A stretch of DNA of 64,000 bases. Source: Rickettsia endosymbiont of Ceutorhynchus obstrictus (GTDB lineage Bacteria > Pseudomonadota > Alphaproteobacteria > Rickettsiales > Rickettsiaceae). Of this stretch, positions 26,339-33,592 are shown one piece after another. Positions within the stretch are counted from its first letter, which is position 1. Each line of letters begins with the position of its first letter. The notes under the pieces are model-generated. The model saw only the letters and a program-made list of their open reading frames with translations, was not told where the DNA came from and made no database searches. A program made the translations under genes and the position numbers. The DNA lies in assembly GCF_964026565.1 (NCBI RefSeq), contig NZ_OZ032162.1:1612001-1676000 (forward strand), given 5' to 3'.

Positions 26339-26470
26339 TTGAACTTGAAAAATTGGCGTCGTCGCCTTTGTAAGTCCTCCGGTGCTCACGTACTTAAGTG
26401 TACGCTCCGCTCCTCGGCTTACAGCCTCCTTGCTCTTTTCCAAGTTGAACTTCGTATATCACAACTATCA
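26339..26470. repeat. RPE-like palindromic element upstream of dnaG
   Basis: Arms GTTGAACTTGAAAAATTGGC and TTTTCCAAGTTGAACTTCG, with a GC-rich centre (AAGTCCTCCGGTGCTCACG / GTACGCTCCGCTCCTCGGC). It resembles Rickettsia palindromic elements in size and in the GTGCTCACGTACTTAAG motif but differs from RPE-1. I did not assign a subtype. It separates dnaG from the kinase-like gene that lies upstream of it on the same strand. Confidence 0.7.
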
Positions 26471-26482
26471 CAACTCTTCATT

Positions 26483-27109
26483 TTACAGGAGTATACTAAA
26501 AATAACAGTAGAAAGGCAATAAGCAAGCGGGATTAATAAATTATCGTTAACGCCTATTTGTTTTGAATAGAACTCAACAGCGGTTGCAGCTATAGAACTA
26601 ATTATTATAACGATAAAACTTGTATTATACCCTATGAAAAAATAGACTAGTATACTGATGAAAACCGCCGAGCTTAAGAAAGCACTCGCTCCCGCTATTG
26701 ATTTGCCGTTATCTAAAGGCTCACCTATTTTTATCCCGACTAACGCCGCTAAACAATCGGAGATTATCAAAATTAGCCACGAACAAATTACTAAATTTTT
26801 AGGAAAAAGAAGAGCGGTGACAAAAAAGCCCAACATCATAAAGCTAACACCGCTTAAGCGAAATGAGCCGCTAGCCTCTTCCGACCTCATAATTCTTGTA
26901 AAAAATTTAGTTACAAATTCTCTAATCGTCCCATTATAATGCCGAGATATATCAAGATATAAAGCGCATCCCGCAATTACGAATAACAACAAGATAGCAG
27001 TTAATCTAGATGTAAATACATAACATAACGGTATCGCTAAAGCAGATAAGTGGAAAATTTTACGTCTTAGTTCAAAATTTAAGTCTATAATTTTCATATA
27101 TCTAAACAA
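26483..27109 (-). CDS. Dolichol/polyprenol kinase or phosphatidate cytidylyltransferase-like membrane protein
   Basis: 208 residues with 6-7 hydrophobic helices. It shows ELRRKIFHLSALAIPL near 13-28, SGVSFMMLGFFVTALLFPKN near 86-105, and ISDCLAALVGIKIGEPLDNGKSIAGASAFL near 116-145, the pattern shared by SEC59/VTE5-type lipid kinases and CTP-dependent phosphatidate cytidylyltransferases. The exact substrate cannot be read from sequence. A possible start at M5 (MKIIDLNFELRRK) is as likely as the first Met. Confidence 0.75.
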   Translation of the reverse strand: MFRYMKIIDLNFELRRKIFHLSALAIPLCYVFTSRLTAILLLFVIAGCALYLDISRHYNGTIREFVTKFFTRIMRSEEASGSFRLSGVSFMMLGFFVTALLFPKNLVICSWLILIISDCLAALVGIKIGEPLDNGKSIAGASAFLSSAVFISILVYFFIGYNTSFIVIIISSIAATAVEFYSKQIGVNDNLLIPLAYCLSTVIFSILL

Positions 27110-27119
27110 GCTTACATTA

Positions 27120-27388
27120 TTGCGTGGATAGGTTAAAGATGTTTATGTCATTCCGGCAACGACGCATGGGTGGCGACTTAAGGGCGTTGTTGCGAGGAAC
27201 CGTAGGCTTTGTTGCATGGACGGTAAAAAGCAGCTTCGATGTCATTCTAGCTAAAAGCGGGAATCCACAAAACACCCAATAAAGTCATGCTGAATTTATT
27301 TTAGTATCTTTTTCAATAGATGCTGAACAAGTTCAGCATGACAAAGAAAAGTCCGGATTCCCGCCTGCGCGGGAATGACATTTTCTAG
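27120..27388. repeat. Repeat mosaic upstream of greA
   Basis: Modules seen: GGGCGTTGTTGCGAGGAACC, GGCTTTGTTGCATGGACGG, GTCATTCTAGCTAAAAGCGG, TCATGCTGAATTTATTTTAG, CAAGTTCAGCATGAC, GGATTCCCGCCTGCGCGGGA. The inner palindromes pair; the outer family A right end is missing. Confidence 0.75.
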
Positions 27389-27441
27389 CGTTATTCCTTA
27401 AATTAACACTAACAATCCAATACAATTTATTAAAGGCTTGT

Positions 27442-27470
27442 TTGACAAATTTTATTAATATAAATATACT
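27442..27470 (+). promoter_or_regulatory. Sigma-70 promoter of greA
   Basis: A perfect -35 box TTGACA (27442-27447), a 17-bp spacer and -10 box TATACT (27465-27470) lie about 80 bp upstream of the greA ATG, just outside the repeat tract. Confidence 0.75.
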
Positions 27471-27548
27471 AGCTTAAGTACATATTTATAATTTAATAGT
27501 CTGCTTAAGAGCAGTGTATCAAAAATACTTAATTTAGACAAGATAATT

Positions 27549-28034
27549 ATGGCAAAATTTCCTATTACCAATAAAGGCTTTGAAAAATTAGAGCTAGAAC
27601 TTAAAAATTTAAAACACGTAGAACGTCCGAAAGTTACTCAAGATATAGCCACAGCTAGAGAGTTTGGTGATTTGTCGGAAAATGCCGAATATGATGCCGC
27701 TAGAGAGAAACAGGCTTTTGTTGAAGGACGTATTTTACATTTTGAGGATATAATGGCAAGAGCCGAGATTATTGATATCTCAAAGCTTTCAGGTGATAGT
27801 ATAAAATTCGGCGCAACGGTTACATTAATTGATGATGAAACCGAAGAAAAAGTTACCTATATCATTGTTGGAGAGTATGAAGCGGATATTACTAAAAAAA
27901 GAATCTCGATAGCTTCGCCGCTTGCTAAAGCTCTGATCGGCAAGTCGGTAGGCGACGTTGTAGAAGTAACAACACCCAAGGGACTAAAATCTTATGAAGT
28001 ATTAGAAGTAAAATACGAGGATCCGGAACTTTAA
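27549..28034 (+). CDS. greA: Transcription elongation factor GreA
   Basis: 161 residues. The N-terminal coiled coil (residues 1-77) contains the tip acidic motif in EFGDLSENAEYDAAREKQAFVEGRI. The C-terminal FKBP-like domain begins near 80 and ends SYEVLEVKYEDPEL. GreA enters the secondary channel of RNA polymerase and triggers cleavage of backtracked RNA. It has its own promoter and a downstream hairpin, so it is probably a single-gene unit. Confidence 0.97.
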   Translation: MAKFPITNKGFEKLELELKNLKHVERPKVTQDIATAREFGDLSENAEYDAAREKQAFVEGRILHFEDIMARAEIIDISKLSGDSIKFGATVTLIDDETEEKVTYIIVGEYEADITKKRISIASPLAKALIGKSVGDVVEVTTPKGLKSYEVLEVKYEDPEL

Positions 28035-28046
28035 TTAACGCGAATT

Positions 28047-28078
28047 ATTGATAAGTTTTTAAGCTAAAACTTATCAAT
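28047..28078 (+). terminator. Hairpin after greA
   Basis: Perfect stem ATTGATAAGTTTT / AAAACTTATCAAT with a short loop, 13 bases after the greA stop. The following tail (AGTTGGGGTTT) is poor in T, so it may be a weak terminator or an RNA-stabilising end. Confidence 0.55.
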
Positions 28079-28093
28079 AGTTGGGGTTTAATT

Positions 28094-28310
28094 GGCGTTG
28101 CTGCATGGATGGTTAAAAACGCTCTCGGTGTCATTCTAGCTAAAGGCGGGAATCCAGCAAAAAATACTTTTAAGTCATCCTGAATTTATTTCAGGATCTA
28201 CTAAAAAGATGCGCAAAACAAGTTCAGCATGACAAAAAAAAAGCCTGGATTCCCGCTTTCGCGGGAATGACATCCTTTTTATGGCAATTTCTAATCCATG
28301 CAACAACACT
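28094..28310. mobile_element. Family A element, 217 bp, with 9-bp target duplication in unique DNA
   Basis: Ends GGCGTTGCTGCATGGATGG and ATCCATGCAACAACACT. The flanks GGTTTAATT at 28085-28093 and 28311-28319 are identical. The interior is different from the 207-bp type: a GTCATTCTAGCTAAAGGCGG / CCCGCTTTCGCGGGAATGAC palindrome around a CATCCTGAATTTATTTCAGG module. Here the target is not another repeat, which makes the duplication unambiguous. It ends about 20 bp before the ribosome-binding site of the next gene. Confidence 0.92.
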
Positions 28311-28347
28311 GGTTTAATTAGAAAATTATTAAGGAGTATTATGCCTA

Positions 28348-30135
28348 ATGACAAACCTATATGACTGTATAAAAATTGATTTTAACGACTTAAATACCTA
28401 TCGAGATAATTTATCCTTAGAAGAAACAAATAACCCTCATCCAATAACAAATTTGTTAATGCTGAAGTCAGAAATTCAAGTTGGGGGGTTAAAAGCATTG
28501 CATCACGCTCTAAATTCTTCTACTAAACCTTCTATTGCTGAATTAAAAGAAAAATATACTGAAAAATTATTAAAAGACCTAGAATTACTTACAAAAAGAA
28601 AGGATTTTCAAGACGCTAAAAACAGAAAGCAACAACCGGAAAATTTTGAATTCAAAGCAGAATTTTATGAGGAAATCAAAAAACCTGCTACTGAAATATC
28701 TTCTGAATTAAATAATTTTTTAAGCTCTTGTGCTAATCTAATTGATGACACGGGAGGGAAAAATACTCTTACGACTACAGAAGCAATTTCGGCTAAAATG
28801 CTCCTAGAATTTGATAAACCGAATATAACTTCTAAGAATATAGCAGCTAGCTTAGAAAATAGGCTAAATGCTTACAAACAAGAAGTTCAAGAACAAACTA
28901 CTAAAGATATCGGCGGTACAATCACGGACATAAACGGTAACACGGTTCAAGTTGATCCACGAGCAGAAATCTTATTTAAAGATAAATCAGGTAGTACAAG
29001 AATTATTAATGCAGAAACCCTAAAGAATGAATCATCTTTAACCGGAGAGCAAAAAGATTTTATTACTACTTTATGGCATCAAGGTACATTTGGAGCCGGT
29101 TGGTTTCCTATTAATGCTTATACTGAGAATTTTCAAGATAAAATGCAGCAACTTTACCCGAACGGTACTCCTGATATGAACAGAGAAAGAGATTTTTTAA
29201 TGGTGGAAGTAGCAGAAGATAATAAAGTAATAGTTCGGAGTAGATCTAATATGGGTATTCATATTGACCGTGCAAGTTCCAACGAATCCGTAGATTATGC
29301 TCAAGGGGTTTTAGAAGTAGATATTACTAATTTGAAAGGAAAGGATTTCATCCCCGGCTGTGCTTCAGAGATGCCTAAAATGAATGTTTATATCTCTGAA
29401 TTTAATAAAGATATTAGATATGACCTACCGAAGAAATTAAAAATCTCACAAGATATTGCAAATGATAATATAAGACAAACTCTATTTGAGGATAAAAAAA
29501 TCGCTTATATTAATGAAATAATCAAAGGAACTCCTAAAGCCGGCGTTGCATTAGATTCATTATCTCAAATAACCGATCTTAATAAAAAAACTCTTAAAAA
29601 CTTTCAAGATCAAGGAATATTAGTAGGGCTTAAGAAAATCGAACTCAGAGAAATACAAAGCTTACCGGCAGATGCAAAAATTGAAGCTTTGGCAGTTAAA
29701 TGTTTTAAAAAAACTAATAAAAATTCCGAAGAGCGTAACAATTTTGCGAAAGACCAATTAGACAAATATTGTGATAAAAATAATGTTGAGGTTTTAGATG
29801 ATAAAGAAATACAAAGATTAAAAACCGGAATAATTTCCATATTAGAACCGATAATTAAAGAGGAAAAAGAAAAAGCTACTTTAGAAACTAATATAGGCGC
29901 AGCGCTTAGAAGATGTGCTAAAATGGAAAACAAAGAAATGAGTTTTGGACAAAAATGGAGAGCAATCGTAGTTGATCCAATAAAGCAATTTTTCAAAAAA
30001 GATAAATTAGAAGGAATAATTGATAAGCATCCGGAAATTGTTAAGGCTTTTAGGCAAGCTAGCAATACCCCAAATACTTTTTTATCTACACAATCTCATT
30101 TAAAAAGCAACAAGAAAGAAAGTCCTGAAAGATAG
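28348..30135 (+). CDS. Unrecognised 595-residue soluble protein
   Basis: No family recognised. The protein is hydrophilic with no signal peptide or membrane segment. Residues about 1-200 are helical and Lys/Glu rich. A folded-looking centre (FGAGWFPINAYTENF, DFLMVEVAEDNKVIVRSRSNMG, about 250-350) is followed by a charged helical C-terminus with QKWRAIVVDPIKQFFKKDKLEG near 535-556. The ribosome-binding site AAGGAG at 28331-28336 is 11 bases from this ATG. A nearer ATG at 28341 is out of frame and stops after 7 codons. A secreted effector or surface-associated role is possible but is not shown by the sequence. Confidence 0.75.
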   Translation: MTNLYDCIKIDFNDLNTYRDNLSLEETNNPHPITNLLMLKSEIQVGGLKALHHALNSSTKPSIAELKEKYTEKLLKDLELLTKRKDFQDAKNRKQQPENFEFKAEFYEEIKKPATEISSELNNFLSSCANLIDDTGGKNTLTTTEAISAKMLLEFDKPNITSKNIAASLENRLNAYKQEVQEQTTKDIGGTITDINGNTVQVDPRAEILFKDKSGSTRIINAETLKNESSLTGEQKDFITTLWHQGTFGAGWFPINAYTENFQDKMQQLYPNGTPDMNRERDFLMVEVAEDNKVIVRSRSNMGIHIDRASSNESVDYAQGVLEVDITNLKGKDFIPGCASEMPKMNVYISEFNKDIRYDLPKKLKISQDIANDNIRQTLFEDKKIAYINEIIKGTPKAGVALDSLSQITDLNKKTLKNFQDQGILVGLKKIELREIQSLPADAKIEALAVKCFKKTNKNSEERNNFAKDQLDKYCDKNNVEVLDDKEIQRLKTGIISILEPIIKEEKEKATLETNIGAALRRCAKMENKEMSFGQKWRAIVVDPIKQFFKKDKLEGIIDKHPEIVKAFRQASNTPNTFLSTQSHLKSNKKESPER

Positions 30136-30148
30136 TATTTATTTTTAT

Positions 30149-30904
30149 ATGGTACAGCTAAATTCAGAAAGCTTCAGACAAGATAAATTTAAAGACGAGC
30201 TAAGCTACCGTACTAGAGTACGTGAGCACAGGCGAATGTCGAAAAATTTGCTTGTATCAAGCGATCGAGATGACGCTGTACAATTCATTACTTTACCCGG
30301 GCTATCCAATTACCGAAATACTCTAAATTTGATGGAGGAGCATGTTAGCGGCGTAATTAACAATTCCTTAGCGGAAACCGTTTATTTAGTCGAGCATTCG
30401 GAAGTTTATACTGCCGGCACTAGTTACCGGCAAAATGAATTACTAAACCCCGATAATATTCCGGTAATTTATACCGGTCGAGGCGGGAAATTTACTTTTC
30501 ACGGCGAAGGGCAAAGAATTATCTATCCCATTCTTAATTTAGCAGCACCTAACCGTACGAAAGATTTAAAATTATATATTAAAATGTTAGAGGAATGGCT
30601 GATAAATAGTTTACTGTGTTTAGGAATTAAAGCATATATTATTAGCGATAAAGTAGGGATTTGGGTGAAAGACAAAAATAATGATTTTGCCAAAATTGCC
30701 GCAATAGGGGTAAGGGTAAAAAAATGGGTTACTTATCACGGAATAGCTATAAATATCTCAACGGATTTGGACAAATTTACCGGTATCATCCCTTGCGGAT
30801 TAACCGATTCGTTAGTAACTTCCTTGACTCAAATCGGCGTTAATATTAAAATGAATCAATTTGATAAAATTCTTCAAACAGAATTTAAAAAGGTATTTAA
30901 TTAA
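30149..30904 (+). CDS. lipB: Octanoyltransferase LipB with an RPE-1-encoded N-terminal extension
   Basis: 251 residues. The LipB core begins at about residue 44 (AVQFITLPGLSNYRNTL) and shows YLVEHSEVYTAGTSY, TGRGGKFTFHGEGQRIIYPILNL, the catalytic Lys in FAKIAAIGVRVKKWVTYHGIAINI and the catalytic Cys in GIIPCGL. It transfers octanoyl groups from acyl-ACP to lipoyl domains. The first 43 residues (MVQLNSESFRQDKFKDEL..) are encoded by an RPE-1 element that is open in this frame. Position of the start codon ATG at 30149 is unusual because it lies just before the element. The gene overlaps the next by 1 base. Confidence 0.95.
   Translation: MVQLNSESFRQDKFKDELSYRTRVREHRRMSKNLLVSSDRDDAVQFITLPGLSNYRNTLNLMEEHVSGVINNSLAETVYLVEHSEVYTAGTSYRQNELLNPDNIPVIYTGRGGKFTFHGEGQRIIYPILNLAAPNRTKDLKLYIKMLEEWLINSLLCLGIKAYIISDKVGIWVKDKNNDFAKIAAIGVRVKKWVTYHGIAINISTDLDKFTGIIPCGLTDSLVTSLTQIGVNIKMNQFDKILQTEFKKVFN
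30152..30281 (+). repeat. RPE-1 palindromic element inside lipB
   Basis: 130 bp between GTACAGCTAAATTCAGAAAG and GATGACGCTGTAC. It matches the classic Rickettsia RPE-1 known to insert in protein genes in frame. Further copies lie at 13065-13192 and 44518-44647. Coding use of the element is shown by the open frame that joins it to the LipB core. Confidence 0.9.
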
Positions 30905-31425
30905 TGCGAAAAATTGCATTAGCTATTTTAATAATATGCCTCCTTTGGGTTAGCGGTTTTGCATATTATATATATCTAATAAATTCCTATAAAACTAATA
31001 ACACCATAACTAATGCCGTAATAGTATTTGCCGGAGGCGGGCGGCGAGTAGAAACCGCTATTGCTCTATTAAAAGCCGGATATGCTCCTATATTATTTAT
31101 TACCGGTATCTCTTCACAAGATCAATTAAGAAATTTGTTAAAAGAACATGAGATTAGAGACGAGCAGGTAATATATGCAACGAATAATATAATGTCCGAA
31201 GAGGATTATGCCAAAAAAGCAGCAGATTTTATTGTAGCGTATAATCTTACTTCCGTGCGTTTAGTAACTTCCGCTTATAATATGCCGGCAGCTTTAAGAG
31301 AATTAACTTCAGCAATTCCTCAAACTCGTCAAGTTTACGTAACACCGCACCCGATCGCTTCGATACCGAGGCAATATAAAATATTACTCAAATCCTATAA
31401 TCGGTATTTAATGAGTCTTTTTTAA
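30904..31425 (+). CDS. DUF218 / YdcF-SanA-like membrane-anchored protein
   Basis: 173 residues. One N-terminal membrane helix (residues 4-28) is followed by a DUF218-type domain: NAVIVFAGGGRRVETAIALLKAGYAPILFITG, then ARVTSAYNMPAALRELT-like LVTSAYNMPAALREL and the C-terminal VYVTPHPI. Family members such as SanA and ElyC act in envelope metabolism, but the reaction is unclear. Its ATG overlaps the lipB stop by 1 base, so translation is coupled. The 3' end converges with gmk and overlaps it by 18 bases. Confidence 0.75.
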   Translation: MRKIALAILIICLLWVSGFAYYIYLINSYKTNNTITNAVIVFAGGGRRVETAIALLKAGYAPILFITGISSQDQLRNLLKEHEIRDEQVIYATNNIMSEEDYAKKAADFIVAYNLTSVRLVTSAYNMPAALRELTSAIPQTRQVYVTPHPIASIPRQYKILLKSYNRYLMSLF

Positions 31426-32013
31426 CTTTATTCTTTCGGTTACAATAATTGAATGTATTTTTTTTAGCGTAGCATCAAAATCATTGTTGGTTACTATATA
31501 ATCATACTCTTTTGCATGCGATATTTCACTTGTTGCCGATTGCATTCGTAACTTTATTGCATCGTTACTATCTTCGGCCCTATCCTTTAGACGTCGCTCT
31601 AAAATTTCAAGGCTAGGTGGGAGAATAAAAATCGATATTACATTACTTGCGGCTTGCTTAATATTTCCGGCTCCTTGCCAATCAATATCAAATAAGACAT
31701 CTAAACCTTGATCTAGTAAGTCATCGACATATTTTTTTATTGTGCCGTAATAATTATCGTAAATTTTAGCATATTCTAAAAACATATTTTGTTTTATTAA
31801 TTCTTCAAATTCCGGTTTAGTTTTGAAATAATAACTTATTCCTTCAACTTCCTTAGGCCTTGGCATTCTAGTGGTTGCTGAAACAGATAATCGCAAATTA
31901 TCGTCGATTTGTAATAATGCTCTAGTTAAACTGGACTTACCCGCTCCGGACGGTGAGGATAAAATTATAATAAGCCCCTTATCCTGAGTTATACTTCTTG
32001 AATATAGTGTCAT
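31408..32013 (-). CDS. gmk: Guanylate kinase
   Basis: 201 residues from the ATG at 32013. The P-loop SPSGAGKS is at 20-27, followed by the GMP-binding region LRLSVSATTRMPRPKEVEGISYYFKT and the lid VLFDIDWQGAGNIKQ. It phosphorylates GMP to GDP. The frame stays open for 31 more codons upstream to 32106, but that would run into the divergent SDR gene; MTLYSRS is the usual start context. Its 3' end overlaps the DUF218 gene tail to tail. Confidence 0.95.
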   Translation of the reverse strand: MTLYSRSITQDKGLIIILSSPSGAGKSSLTRALLQIDDNLRLSVSATTRMPRPKEVEGISYYFKTKPEFEELIKQNMFLEYAKIYDNYYGTIKKYVDDLLDQGLDVLFDIDWQGAGNIKQAASNVISIFILPPSLEILERRLKDRAEDSNDAIKLRMQSATSEISHAKEYDYIVTNNDFDATLKKIHSIIVTERIKLKKTH

Positions 32014-32050
32014 ATCTGCTATTTTTGATATAAAATTACTTATAACTATA

Positions 32051-32827
32051 ATGACTTTGCATAAAAAAACAATCATAATTACCGGCGCTTCTAGCGGTCT
32101 TGGCAAGGCTTTAGCTACTAAATACGCCGCTAAGGATACTAGGCTTTTTTTATTTGCTAGAGATCAGCAGCGACTTGAAGAAGTAGCTGTTATTTGTAAA
32201 AGCTATCAAGCTGAGGTAATTTCAATTATTTGCGACGTGAGAGATAAAGAACAAATAGCTATTCATTTAGCGGAAATTATTAAAAATAATAAAATCGATA
32301 TTTTAATTAATTCTGCAGGAGTATCGGCCGGTACATTAGATAAGCCCGAAACTTCACAGCAAGTAGAAGAAATATTTGCTACTAACTTAAACGGCAGTTT
32401 AAATTTTATCTTACCTTGTATGCAGCACATGATTAAAAATAAAAGCGGCACGATAGTTATGATAAGCTCGATGGCCGGCATGTTAGGCATCGCCGGTGCT
32501 CCTTCATATTCAGCTAGCAAAGCGGCTATTAAAATATTCGGCGATGCTTTAAGGGGTTATCTTACTCAGTTTAACGTGCAAGTATGTGTGGTAATACCGG
32601 GCTATATCGATACTCCCATGACTAAAGTTAATAAATTCCCGATGCCTTTTAAAATCTCGGCAAGTAATGCCGCGCAGATTATAATAAACGGTGTTAATGC
32701 ACGGAAAGGTTTAATAATATTTCCTAAATTAACCTATTTCGTGTTAAAATTGATGAATTTACTACCTTATCAATTAATAGATTATATTAACTCTAAACTA
32801 CCCGGCAAACCCGGCTTTGATGAGTAA
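32051..32827 (+). CDS. Short-chain dehydrogenase/reductase
   Basis: 258 residues. The nucleotide motif TGASSGLG lies at 11-18, NSAG at 87-90, and the catalytic pair Y153 and K157 in YSASK, with Ser near 139-140. The tail (residues 215-258) carries a hydrophobic stretch (YFVLKLMNLLPYQLIDYI), suggesting membrane association as in DltE/YdfG-like SDRs of lipid metabolism. The substrate is unknown. It is divergent from gmk with a 37-bp gap. Confidence 0.9.
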   Translation: MTLHKKTIIITGASSGLGKALATKYAAKDTRLFLFARDQQRLEEVAVICKSYQAEVISIICDVRDKEQIAIHLAEIIKNNKIDILINSAGVSAGTLDKPETSQQVEEIFATNLNGSLNFILPCMQHMIKNKSGTIVMISSMAGMLGIAGAPSYSASKAAIKIFGDALRGYLTQFNVQVCVVIPGYIDTPMTKVNKFPMPFKISASNAAQIIINGVNARKGLIIFPKLTYFVLKLMNLLPYQLIDYINSKLPGKPGFDE

Positions 32828-32851
32828 AGTTTACTTTGCTAAATTTTTAAT

Positions 32852-32880
32852 TTGCTCCCCTTTTGGGATCGTGTTATAAT
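32852..32880 (+). promoter_or_regulatory. Sigma-70 promoter of higBA
   Basis: TTGCTC (32852-32857), a 17-bp spacer and a perfect TATAAT (32875-32880), 26 bp before the higB ATG. Confidence 0.7.
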
Positions 32881-32906
32881 CAAAAAAATCATAGACACAT
32901 ATAGTA

Positions 32907-33203
32907 ATGAGAATAATCTCAGTTAAGAAATTAAAAGATTTTTGGGAGAGTGGGTATAGAGACGCAGAGCAACCTTTAAAAGTATGGTATCAAATTTTTA
33001 GAAAAGAAAATTTTTTAACTCCTAACGAAATAAAATTACTATTTCCTAGCTGTAGTATTATTAGTAAAAATCGAATAGTATTTAATATTTCAGGGAATAA
33101 ATATAGATTAGTTATTCATATAAGATATGACCTTCAAATTATATATATAAGGTTTATAGGATCGCATGCAGAATATGATAAAGTAAATGTTAAGGAGGTT
33201 TGA
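32907..33203 (+). CDS. higB: HigB-type mRNA interferase toxin
   Basis: 98 residues matching the HigB family across its length: MRIISVKKLKDFWES, then DAEQPLKVWYQIFRKENF, IVFNISGNKYRLVIHIRYDLQIIYIRFIGSHAEYDKV. The length is normal for the family, and no frame damage is visible. HigB toxins cleave mRNA on the ribosome. The toxin precedes its antitoxin, the usual order for higBA. The end of higB contains the AAGGAGG ribosome-binding site of higA. Confidence 0.92.
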   Translation: MRIISVKKLKDFWESGYRDAEQPLKVWYQIFRKENFLTPNEIKLLFPSCSIISKNRIVFNISGNKYRLVIHIRYDLQIIYIRFIGSHAEYDKVNVKEV

Positions 33204-33205
33204 TT

Positions 33206-33577
33206 ATGGAAATAAACATTATAAAAACAGAAGCAGAATATAACCAGACTTTGAAGGAAATAGATAATTTACTAGAAGCTGCTGAAAACTCAGAGGAAGC
33301 AGAGAAATTAGAGATATTATCTTTGTTGATTGAAGATTATGAAGATAAGCATTACAAAATAGAAATACCTGATCCTATTGAGGCTATTAACTTTAGAATT
33401 GAGCAACTTGGTCTTTCTCGTAAAGATTTAGAAAAAAGTATAGGCTCTCGAAGTAGAGTATCTGAAATTCTTACCAAAAAAAGAAACCTTACTTTGCCTA
33501 TGATTAGGAGGTTACATGAAAATCTCCATATACCGGCTGATATTTTAATTCAAGAATCTAAAAAGAAAATAGCCTAA
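33206..33577 (+). CDS. higA: HigA-type antitoxin
   Basis: 123 residues from the ATG at 33206, which lies 7 bases after AAGGAGG. A TTG at 33200 in the same frame is too close to that site. The N-terminal half is an acidic helical region (LLEAAENSEEAEKLEILSLLIEDYEDKHY), the C-terminal half a Cro/XRE helix-turn-helix (INFRIEQLGLSRKDLEKSIGSRSRVSEILTKKRNLTLPMIRRLHENLHIP). It should neutralise HigB and repress the operon. parC follows only 15 bp later. Confidence 0.92.
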   Translation: MEINIIKTEAEYNQTLKEIDNLLEAAENSEEAEKLEILSLLIEDYEDKHYKIEIPDPIEAINFRIEQLGLSRKDLEKSIGSRSRVSEILTKKRNLTLPMIRRLHENLHIPADILIQESKKKIA

Positions 33578-33592
33578 AATAAACAACATATT

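Noticed and set aside
26339..26536. 65-codon plus-strand frame upstream of dnaG
   Set aside because: It runs through an RPE-like palindrome and has no ribosome-binding site or conserved motif.
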